Assembly (NCBI RefSeq): GCF_036826855.1
Contig: NZ_CP104578.1
Coordinates: 7,622,501 to 7,686,500 of the forward strand
Direction: 5' to 3'
Source of the DNA: Streptomyces sp. SJL17-4
GTDB lineage: Bacteria > Actinomycetota > Actinomycetes > Streptomycetales > Streptomycetaceae
DNA length: 64,000 nt
The notes under the pieces were generated by a model. The model worked only from the letters and a program-made list of their open reading frames with translations, did no database searches and had not been told where the DNA came from. The translations under genes and the position numbers were made by a program. Below, piece by piece: positions 8,200-15,375 of the stretch (position 1 is the first letter of the stretch; each line of letters opens with the position of its first letter).

Positions 8200-8571
8200 A
8201 TGGAATCCGTGAACATCGCATATGGGATCGTGGCCGGCCTGCTTGCCCTCTTCTACCTGTACGCGGGCGGGGTGAAGGTGGCCCGGAGCCGTGAACAGCT
8301 CCGGCCGATGATGGCCTGGGTGGACAGCACGCCGATGCCGGCCGTCCGGGCCGTCGGGGTGACCGAAGTCCTGGGCGCGATCGGGCTGGTCCTCCCGCCG
8401 CTGACCGGTGTCGCGTCCTGGCTGGCCTTTGCCGCGGCCATCGGGTTCGTGGTCCTGCAGATCGGGGCGACCGGGGTTCACCTGCGCCGGGGAGACCGTC
8501 AGGTCGCCCTCAACATCTCGCTCCTTCTCGCCGCGGCCGCCACCACCTGGCTGGCAACGGCCTGGCTGTGA
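8200..8571 (+). CDS. DoxX-like membrane protein
   Basis: 123 residues with four hydrophobic segments and the family-typical YAGGVKV and TEVLGAIGLVLP motifs of the DoxX_2 group. These small inner-membrane proteins are linked to quinone, thiol or oxidative-stress functions but lack a proven reaction. It is probably controlled by the divergent LysR regulator. It ends convergently against a TetR gene. Confidence 0.85.
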   Translation: MESVNIAYGIVAGLLALFYLYAGGVKVARSREQLRPMMAWVDSTPMPAVRAVGVTEVLGAIGLVLPPLTGVASWLAFAAAIGFVVLQIGATGVHLRRGDRQVALNISLLLAAAATTWLATAWL

Positions 8572-8613
8572 CGTCCCGCGTCGGCCGCATCACGCTCCCG
8601 GTGAGGGGCGGGG

Positions 8614-9192
8614 TCAGTGTGCGCGTACGCCGTCGAGGGCGATCGACAGCAGGACGTCGGCCTCGGCCGGGCCGTCGCTCTCCCGCTCGGTGGCCAGCGC
8701 GATGGCGCCGACGAGCTTCAGCAGTTGGGTGATGGTGATCCCGGCACGCACGGCGTCCGCCGCCCGGGCGCGCGTGAGGAGGGCGTCTCCCGCCGTGGTG
8801 ATCATGTCGTGGCAGGTTTCGCCCAGCGCGGGGTCGCCGTCCCGCATCAGCGAAGCCCCCAGGCCCCGGTTGGCCACGGCGTGCGCGCCGACGGCGTGCA
8901 GCCAGGTGGACAGCGCCTGACCCGGGTCGGGTGCGGCGAGAAGCTCGTCCGCCTTCGCGCAGAGGGACTGCACCCGGTCCTTGAAGACCGCCTCCAGGAG
9001 CGCCTGCCGGGAGGGGAAGTGGCGGTGCAGCGTGGCGGAGCCGACTCCGGCACGGCGGGCGACCTCCTCCAGGGAGGCGTCGGCGCCGTGCTCGGCGACC
9101 AGGGCCCCGGCGGCGGCCACGATCTTCTCGGCGTTGCGGCGGGCGTCGGCGCGCATCGGTCGACGGGGCGGTGTGGCGGCGTCCCGGTGCAC
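8614..9192 (-). CDS. TetR family transcriptional regulator
   Basis: 192 residues from the GTG at 9190-9192, chosen because AGGAG lies five bases upstream; an ATG at 9156 would give 180 residues. The HTH is ASLEEVARRAGVGSATLHRHF, followed by a C-terminal domain of the kind seen in many Streptomyces AcrR-like repressors. It faces a broken divergent operon (truncated Rossmann gene and frameshifted luciferase-like gene), its probable former targets. A long imperfect palindrome lies upstream. Confidence 0.9.
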   Translation of the reverse strand: MHRDAATPPRRPMRADARRNAEKIVAAAGALVAEHGADASLEEVARRAGVGSATLHRHFPSRQALLEAVFKDRVQSLCAKADELLAAPDPGQALSTWLHAVGAHAVANRGLGASLMRDGDPALGETCHDMITTAGDALLTRARAADAVRAGITITQLLKLVGAIALATERESDGPAEADVLLSIALDGVRAH

Positions 9193-9217
9193 GGGCACTC
9201 CTGACGGGTTGATAAAC

Positions 9218-9264
9218 GGGGTGGCCCTCCATATCGTAGCGAGCGGTAACCGGAGTGCCACCCC
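9218..9264. promoter_or_regulatory. Long inverted repeat in divergent promoter region
   Basis: Arms GGGGTGGC-C-CTCC and GGAG-T-GCCACCCC pair over 13 positions with one mismatch, separated by about 21 bases. Position upstream of the TetR gene suggests an operator or a structured leader. The function is inferred. Confidence 0.4.
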
Positions 9265-9302
9265 ACTTAGGGGATGGTCTTCCTTCCCCATGGGCGCGAT
9301 TG

Positions 9303-9370
9303 ACGCGATAACGCGACGAACGCGATGAACGCGATGAACGCGAAACGCGACGAACGCGATGAACGCGATG
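9303..9370 (+). repeat. 9-bp minisatellite (AACGCGATG-like)
   Basis: About seven tandem units related to AACGCGATG/AACGCGACG run up to a few bases before the ATG at 9374. Units include ACGCGATA, ACGCGACGA, ACGCGATGA and ACGCGAA variants. Several contain in-frame ATGs, because the unit is a multiple of three. It displaces the normal leader of the downstream broken gene. Confidence 0.8.
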
Positions 9371-9373
9371 GAG

Positions 9374-9538
9374 ATGATCGTGAAGCTGACAGAGAAGACC
9401 GTCGTGGTGGTGGGTGCGACCGGCACCCGCGAAGTCCATCCCGGCGCCATGGACTTCGACACCTGGCTGGACCGCACCGGCGCCTCCCGGATCGCCGCGT
9501 TCCTCCACGCCGCCCGCACCGCCGGGCAGGACGCGTGA
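9374..9538 (+). pseudogene. Truncated Rossmann-fold (SDR/NmrA-like) remnant
   Basis: 54 codons. It opens like an NAD(P)-binding protein (MIVKLTEKTVVVVGATGT, beta strand plus start of the glycine loop) and jumps straight to a helical C-terminal-looking segment (FDTWLDRTGASRIAAFLHAA). The body of a Rossmann enzyme, normally 200 residues or more, is missing, consistent with an internal in-frame deletion. It overlaps the next gene by GTGA, so the original operon arrangement survives. It could instead be a novel small protein. Confidence 0.55.
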
Positions 9539-10517
9539 GCACCTCCGCCCACACCCCCGCCAGCGCCCCCGCCACAGCCCCCGTCCCCGCCCACGGACTC
9601 GGCCGCGTCGGGATCTGGGCGGCGGATCTCGACCACCTCTCCGCACCCGAGGTCCGCAGAGCCGCCGCCGCGGTCGAGGACCTCGGCTTCGGCACCCTGT
9701 GGTTCCCCGAGACCACCGGACGGGAGGCCATGGCGCAGGCCGCGATCCTCCTGGCGGCCACCCGGCACCTCACCGTCGCCTCCGGCATGACCGACATCTC
9801 ATCTACGCCCGCGACCCGGTCACGGCCGGCGCCGCGCAGCGCACCCTGGAGGAGGCGTTCCCCGGGCGGTTCCTGCTCGGCCTGTGGGAGAGCCACCCCA
9901 GCCTGGCCGAGGCCGTCCGGGGCCACCACTACGGCCCGGCCGCGGCCACCATGCGCAGCTACCTCGACGCGCTGGACGACGCCCCGTTCGGACCGCCCGG
10001 CACGGCCGCCTCACCGAACCGGGTGCTCGCCGCCCTGGACCCCGCCATGCTCGCGCTCGCCGCCGAACGCGCCCGGGGCGCGACCGTGCTGGGCATGCCC
10101 GTCGCGTACACCCGAGAAGCCAGGGCCGTCCTCGGCGAGGACGCCCTGCTGGCCATCACCCAGCTCTGCGTGCTGGGCCACGATCGCGCGGACACCGCCG
10201 ACCGGGCCCGCACCACTGACCTGGCCCGCACCGCCGCCGCGGCCGCCCTGCCGAACCGCCGCGACCTGCTGCGCGGCCGGGGACACCCGAACCCGGACGC
10301 GCTCGACAGCCGGCTGGTCGACGCACTGGTGGCCCACGGCCGTGCCGAGGACATCGCCCGCCGTGTCCAGGAGCACTTCGACGCCGGGGCCGACCACGTC
10401 AGCCTCCACCTCGTCACCCCCGGACCCGGCTTCGCGCCCGTACGGGAGTGGGAGCGACTCGCCGAACTCCTCCCCGCCTCCCAGCACTTCAGGGGGCGGT
10501 CCGTACGGGGAAGCTGA
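9535..10517 (+). pseudogene. Frameshifted LLM-class F420-dependent oxidoreductase
   Basis: The N-terminal part (GTG at 9535, ...GRVGIWAADLDHLSAPEVRRA... to SGMTDI) and the C-terminal part (IYARDPVTA... to the stop at 10517) are both clearly luciferase-like monooxygenase of the TIGR03620-like group, but lie in different frames. The break is at about 9795-9805, where GACATCTCATCTACGCC replaces the expected GACATCTACGCC: a 5-base insertion that looks like a slipped duplication of ATCTC/ATCTA. Both halves are otherwise well preserved, suggesting recent loss. It overlaps the convergent deacetylase gene by 29 bases. Confidence 0.8.
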
Positions 10518-11295
10518 AGGTGCGGCCCTGCTGCTTGAGCCACGGCAGCACCTGCTTCAGGGCCGCGACGGTCTGGGCCCGGTCACCGCCGCCGTCGTGG
10601 AAGAGGATCGTCGGCCCGTTGGGCAGCTCGTTCTTGACCGTGGCCACGATGGCGCCCGTGCCCGGCGTCTCGAAGTCCTTGGTGTCCACGTTCCACCCCA
10701 GTGGCCGCATCCCGGCCTCGGCGGCGATCCGCCGGCTGCTGGGCGTGAACGCACCGCCCGGCGCCCGGTAGTACTCCACCCGAGCCCCGCCGGCCGCTTC
10801 CTCGATCATCTTCTTCGCCTCCAGGATCTGCTGCTTCTGGTAGGCGACGGACTTCTTGTCCATCGTGGTGTCGTGGGACGTGGTGTGGTCGCAGAGCCGG
10901 TGCCCGTCCGCCACGACCCTCCGGACCAGGTCGGGGTGTGCCTTGGCCTGCGGTCCGACCATGCAGAACACGGCCTTGACGCCGTTCTCCTTGAGGACGT
11001 CCAACACCTGGGGTGTCCACCGCGGGTCGGGCCCGTCATCGATGGTGATGTTCACGGCCTTCCCACCCGCCTCGGCGGCGTGCGCGATGCCTTCGGGCAC
11101 CTTCACCCGCGACACCGGCGCGGGCGCCGCCGGCTCCTTGGCCCGTTCCGCGGGCGCGGGACCGTGTGATCCCGTCTCCGCCCGGGCGGCGGCTTCGCCG
11201 TCCGCCAGCGCGGCGGCCCCCCACGCCGCCAGACTGATTGCGACCGCCGAAGCCGCCACGACTATGTGCGCGGTGTACTTGCCCCTCAGCCCCAT
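10489..11295 (-). CDS. Secreted polysaccharide deacetylase (CE4/NodB)
   Basis: 268 residues. An N-terminal hydrophobic segment (residues 8-30) acts as signal peptide or anchor, followed by an Ala/Pro-rich linker and a NodB domain. Motif 1 is NITIDDGPDP, motif 2 HTTSHDTT supplies the metal histidines, motif 3 YYRAPGG, motif 4 GWNVDTKDF and motif 5 TILFHDGGG. All catalytic elements for Zn-dependent N-deacetylation of chitin-, peptidoglycan- or acetylxylan-type polymers are present. AAGGAG lies eight bases before the ATG. Confidence 0.92.
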   Translation of the reverse strand: MGLRGKYTAHIVVAASAVAISLAAWGAAALADGEAAARAETGSHGPAPAERAKEPAAPAPVSRVKVPEGIAHAAEAGGKAVNITIDDGPDPRWTPQVLDVLKENGVKAVFCMVGPQAKAHPDLVRRVVADGHRLCDHTTSHDTTMDKKSVAYQKQQILEAKKMIEEAAGGARVEYYRAPGGAFTPSSRRIAAEAGMRPLGWNVDTKDFETPGTGAIVATVKNELPNGPTILFHDGGGDRAQTVAALKQVLPWLKQQGRTFSFPVRTAP

Positions 11296-11405
11296 GAATG
11301 CTGCTCCTTGCCGGTCCTTGACGTTCTCCCCGCTGAGAAGACGGCGGATACGGCCGGACGGTTTCCCCAGTTCGGCGCCAAGTACGGGCGGTGTGGCGTG
11401 AGGGT

Positions 11406-12179
11406 TCAGAGCGACGAGCTTCTGTTGAACCAGCCGCTGAATGCCTGTGCCCCGACCTCGGGTTCGGCGCCGGCGACCGTGCCGGCGCCGGAACCCGTGC
11501 CGGCCCGGTGGCGGGCACCGGAGGCGAGGCGTTCGGCCCTCGCCAGGGCCCTCTGCGCCTCCGCCCGCCACGTCGCCGCGTCGGCGTCCGCCCGGGGCGG
11601 GGGCAGGAAGGGTCCCCGCTCCGGCGCTTCGGCGGCCGCTCCGAAGAAGTCACCGCCCTTGCGCTTGACGTCGTCCGTGCCCCACGGGCGACCGGGGCCG
11701 TGCGCGGGAACCTTCTGGAGGTGGGGGATGTGCTTGGCGCAGTGGATGTAGGCCTCTTCGACGGTGATCACCACCCAGACCACGGCCCGTCGGCCGGGTA
11801 CCTGGTCGGCCGGGAGCCACGGGTGGGCGCGACGCATCTCTTCGTCGGTGAGGCTCCTGGCCGAGCCGTTGACGTGGAGTCCGATGCGGTCCCGGAGGAA
11901 GTCGACCATGAGGATGCCGACCTGCGGGTTCTCCTCGATGTTGCCCAGGCTGGCGTGGACGCCGTTGCCCCGGTACTCGGGGTAGGCGAGCGTCCTGTCG
12001 TCCAGCACGTGGAGGAAGCCGGGCGGGCCCGCCCGGAAGGTGTTGTCGCAGGCGCCGTGCCGGTCGGCGGTGGCCAGGAAGAACATCTCCTGGCGGGCGA
12101 CGAACTCGCGCATGCGGGTGTTCAGCCGGTCGAGGACCTGGGCGGCGTAGAAGCGGTCCGCGCGCTCCGTGGTCGCCAT
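11406..12179 (-). CDS. Pyridoxamine 5'-phosphate oxidase-fold flavin protein
   Basis: 257 residues. The split-barrel flavin-binding domain is recognisable from MREFVARQEMFFLATAD through GFLHVLDDRTLAYPEYRGNG and GNIEENPQVGILMVDF, and typically binds FMN or F420. The C-terminal ~70 residues are Ala/Gly-rich and probably disordered. It follows the flavohemoprotein gene by 89 bases on the same strand; PNPOx-like proteins are often found beside flavohemoglobins, suggesting a role in redox or NO stress. The substrate is unknown. Confidence 0.82.
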   Translation of the reverse strand: MATTERADRFYAAQVLDRLNTRMREFVARQEMFFLATADRHGACDNTFRAGPPGFLHVLDDRTLAYPEYRGNGVHASLGNIEENPQVGILMVDFLRDRIGLHVNGSARSLTDEEMRRAHPWLPADQVPGRRAVVWVVITVEEAYIHCAKHIPHLQKVPAHGPGRPWGTDDVKRKGGDFFGAAAEAPERGPFLPPPRADADAATWRAEAQRALARAERLASGARHRAGTGSGAGTVAGAEPEVGAQAFSGWFNRSSSL

Positions 12180-12268
12180 GCGCTGCTGGACCAGATGTTC
12201 GCCGTCGCCGCCCGGCCGGACGGTGCGTGCGGAGGTCGTCGGCCGTGGTCCGGCCTGTCGGAAAGTGC

Positions 12269-13588
12269 TCAACTCGTTGCCCCGACCAGTTCCTCGATGG
12301 AGTCGTGCCGTATGCGATGGGTGGGGACGCCGATGCCCACGAGGGTGTCGACGCTGCGGCGGATCATTCCGGGCGGGCCGGACAGGTACGCGTCGTAGGT
12401 GTGCCACGGGCCGTACTCGCGTACCGCCTCCGGGAGTCCTCCGGACAGCAGGCCGGCGGGCCCGTCGTCCAGGACCGGGCGCACCGAGAGCCAGGGATGC
12501 GACTGCTGCAGCCGGAGCATCGTGTCGATGTCGTACAGCCCTTGGTTCCCGCGGGCGCCGTAGAACACGTTCACGGAGCGCGGCCGGCCGTGCTGGGCGA
12601 CGTCCTCCACCAGTGCCTTGATGGGTGCGATGCCGGTGCCGCCGCCGAGGCACAGCAGCCCGCTGTCGGTGGTGTGGTCCACCGTCATGGAACCGGAGGG
12701 AGGTCCGAGCCGGACGACGTCCCCGGGGCGGGCGCGGTGGACGAGGGCGTTGGAGACCCAGCCCGCCGGTACGGCCTTGACGTGGAAGGACAGCAGCCCG
12801 TCGGAACGGGGCGCGGAAGCGAAGGAGTAGTGCCGCCAGACCCGGGGCCACCACGGGGTCTCCAGGCTCGTGTACTGCCCGGCGAGGAAGGGGTACGGCC
12901 CGTCGGGCCGGACCGTGACCACCGCGATGTCCCGTGTACGCATCTCATGGGCGACCACCTCGGCCTGCCACCAGGCGGGCGCACGGAGCTCGTCCTCGGT
13001 CGCCGCGTCGATCATGATCTGGGAGATCGTGGTGTAGGCGTCCACCCACGCGGCCTCGGTCCGCGGCCCCCAGGTCTCCGGCGCGTGGCGGGCGAGGGCA
13101 CCGATCAAGGCCTCGCCGACGGCGGGATAGTGCCCGGGGAGCGTGCCGTACTTGCGGTGCCCGCGGCCGAGGTGGGTCAGGTACGTGGTCAGGGTGGCGG
13201 GGTCGTCGGCGTGGGTCGCGGCGGTGAGCAGCGCCTTGAACAGGCGGTCGCGCTGGGCGTCCATCGCCGCGGGGAAGAGCTCCCGCAGGGCGGGGTGGCG
13301 GAGGAAGAGCAGTGCGTAGAAGTACGAGGTGACCCGGTCGGCGATCGGCTCGATCTCCGCCATCGTGCGGCGCAGCAGCGCAGCACCGGACGAGGCCTCC
13401 GGGGCGGCCGGCGCCGGAGGCTTCTCCGGCGGCCGTACGGACTCCGGAGCCGGCCCGCCGGGCCCGGTGCCCGGGGGGCGCGGCGGGCCGCTCGCCTTCC
13501 CCGGATCCCGCCCGAACCAGCCGCCGCCCTGACCGCCGCCGGCGGCCGCGCCGGAGCCGTCGGCCGACGGGGTGGTCGGAGCTTCCAT
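12269..13588 (-). CDS. Flavohemoprotein (globin plus FAD/NAD reductase)
   Basis: 439 residues. A ~65-residue Gly/Pro-rich N-terminal extension precedes a globin domain (about 70-205: ALLRRTMAEIEPIADRVTSYFY, proximal-His region RGHRKYG) and a ferredoxin reductase-like module with FAD motif RHYSFAS and NAD motif LCLGGGTGIAP. Flavohemoproteins convert NO to nitrate using NAD(P)H and O2. The N-terminal extension is unusual, since Hmp-type proteins start at the globin domain. The PNPOx-fold gene downstream is likely co-transcribed. Confidence 0.9.
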   Translation of the reverse strand: MEAPTTPSADGSGAAAGGGQGGGWFGRDPGKASGPPRPPGTGPGGPAPESVRPPEKPPAPAAPEASSGAALLRRTMAEIEPIADRVTSYFYALLFLRHPALRELFPAAMDAQRDRLFKALLTAATHADDPATLTTYLTHLGRGHRKYGTLPGHYPAVGEALIGALARHAPETWGPRTEAAWVDAYTTISQIMIDAATEDELRAPAWWQAEVVAHEMRTRDIAVVTVRPDGPYPFLAGQYTSLETPWWPRVWRHYSFASAPRSDGLLSFHVKAVPAGWVSNALVHRARPGDVVRLGPPSGSMTVDHTTDSGLLCLGGGTGIAPIKALVEDVAQHGRPRSVNVFYGARGNQGLYDIDTMLRLQQSHPWLSVRPVLDDGPAGLLSGGLPEAVREYGPWHTYDAYLSGPPGMIRRSVDTLVGIGVPTHRIRHDSIEELVGATS

Positions 13589-14109
13589 CGGTCTGCCTCG
13601 CCTCGAACGTCGTCGGTCGGTCTTCGTACGCGGGGTCCGCAGGTGGCCCGTTTCGCTTGTCGCCCACATGTTCGGCGAATACCGGACGAGTGAGCGGGCC
13701 CGACCATACCCCGCCTGCGGAAACGGGAGGGGTGCCCGCGATGACGCTCCCCGTGAATACCTTTTCGCTGGTCAGAGGCTGGTTACTGAAGAGTCGGACC
13801 GGTACGGAACCGATGCGGGTGCCGGAGGGGGAGGGGAATTGCCGACCGAAAACTCACAGGGTGGACTGAACTCCTCCACATTTCCGGAGTCGGTGGCCGT
13901 GGGGTCGGGGCGGCTGTCTCCCCTCCCTTCGCGGGTGCACGTGCCACCGGCGGCACGCGCGGCGGACGCGTCGGTTCCGCAGGGCTCGGACGGTCATGGT
14001 GGGTGTGGACCCACAGGGATTCTGACGGTTCGTCAATTGACGCTGTATCAGTCATTGACGCCTCATCGGTTCGGTCACAGAATGCGGTCACCCGACGGAG
14101 GGATCGCCC
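13589..14109. other. Intergenic region between divergent flavohemoprotein and ABC importer genes
   Basis: No protein-like reading frame is convincing. The region is less GC-biased near 13740-13870 and contains the overlapping TGACG palindromes at 14023-14042 close to the importer gene. It must hold two divergent promoters. Confidence 0.5.
14023..14042. promoter_or_regulatory. Overlapping TGACG/CGTCA palindromes upstream of the importer
   Basis: TGACG-GTT-CGTCA overlaps CGTCAATTGACG, giving three alternating half sites in 20 bases; a further TTGACG occurs at 14055-14060. TTGACG also resembles a -35 element. An operator for a dimeric repressor covering the importer promoter is likely; the regulator is not identified here. 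Confidence 0.6.
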
Positions 14110-15363
14110 GTGCCTCGACCGTTGCGCGTCATCGCCGCCACCTTCGCCCTGCTCCTCGTCACCGCCTGCAACTCCGCCTCCAGCGGTGGAGGTGGAGGTA
14201 CCCCCTCCTCGATACGTGGAGTCACCGCCGACACGATCAAGGTCGGAGGCATCGTCTCCATGACGACCGCCAGCGGCTACTCCAAGAAGGACACCGACCT
14301 GGGCGCCCGGGCCCGCTACGACCGGGCCAACGCCGAGGGCGGGATCAACGGACGGAGGATCGCGTACCTGGGGGCCGAGGACGACGGCCAGGACCCCGCG
14401 AGGAACCTGGCCGCGGCCCGCAAACTCGTCCAGCAGGACAAGGTCTTCGCCGTCTCGCCCATGAGCTCGGTCACCTTCGCCGGGGCCGACTTCCTCGACG
14501 CCCAGAAGGTCCCGACGGTGGGCTGGGGCACGCTCCCCTCGTTCTGCGGGCCGGCGCACCTCTACGGCTTCAACGGCTGCCTCGTCCCGATGCCCGGCGG
14601 CACGCTCAACCAGACCTGGCCCGAAGGACTCGCGGCCGTGCTCGGGGGTGCGCGCGGCAAGTCCGTCGCGCTGATCGCCGGCGACAACGACGCCGGCAAG
14701 TTCGGCATCCGCACCTTCACCCAGGGCTTCAAGGCGGCCGGCTTCCGGGTCGCGTACGCCAAGGCCGTGGTGCCGGCGACCTCGATGCCCAGCGACTGGT
14801 CGGCGTACACCAAGGAGATCCTCCGCTCGGGCCCCGGCGGCGGCGCGCCCGACGCCGTGGTCTCCGTGATGCAGACGCCGTACAACATCGGCCTGTTCAC
14901 CGCGCTCAAGCGGTCCGGCTACAAGGGGGTCATCTCCGACCCGACGGACTGCGACCCCGGGCTGCTCGCGAAGGACGCGACGAAGCAGGCCCTCGACGGG
15001 GTGCACGTACTGCTCCAGTTCCAGCCCTTCGAGTCGGACAGCCCCGCGATGCGGCAGTTCAAGGCCGACATCAAGAAGGCGGCGGGCGGAAAGGAGGTGC
15101 CTTTGAACATGCACATGCTCACCGGCTACATGAGCGCCGACCTCTTCCTCTCGATCGCCGAGAAGGCGGGCAAGGACCTCACCGTCGAGTCCTTCCAGAC
15201 GGCGGCGAACGGCTTCTCCGACACCGGCACGCTCGTCGGCGACCGCACCCTGCCCAAGGGAAAGAAGGAGAGCTTCGGCTGCGGGGCGCTCGTCCAGCTG
15301 AAGAACGGGCGGTACGAGGTGGCGGTGCCGTTCACGTGCTATCCGCCGATCCCCTTCGGCTGA
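14110..15363 (+). CDS. Branched-chain-amino-acid-type ABC substrate-binding lipoprotein
   Basis: 417 residues from a GTG with GGAGGG upstream. The N-terminus is a lipoprotein signal (IAATFALLLVTAC, lipobox Cys at residue 20) followed by a Ser/Gly linker, then a type I periplasmic-binding fold (Peripla_BP_6, LivJ-like): VGGIVSMTTASGYSKKDTD, RYDRANAEGGINGR, GAEDDGQDPARN. It should deliver its ligand to the fused permease-ATPase encoded 12 bases downstream. The ligand may be an amino acid, amide or another small organic acid. Confidence 0.9.
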   Translation: MPRPLRVIAATFALLLVTACNSASSGGGGGTPSSIRGVTADTIKVGGIVSMTTASGYSKKDTDLGARARYDRANAEGGINGRRIAYLGAEDDGQDPARNLAAARKLVQQDKVFAVSPMSSVTFAGADFLDAQKVPTVGWGTLPSFCGPAHLYGFNGCLVPMPGGTLNQTWPEGLAAVLGGARGKSVALIAGDNDAGKFGIRTFTQGFKAAGFRVAYAKAVVPATSMPSDWSAYTKEILRSGPGGGAPDAVVSVMQTPYNIGLFTALKRSGYKGVISDPTDCDPGLLAKDATKQALDGVHVLLQFQPFESDSPAMRQFKADIKKAAGGKEVPLNMHMLTGYMSADLFLSIAEKAGKDLTVESFQTAANGFSDTGTLVGDRTLPKGKKESFGCGALVQLKNGRYEVAVPFTCYPPIPFG

Positions 15364-15375
15364 GGGGCGCGTCAC

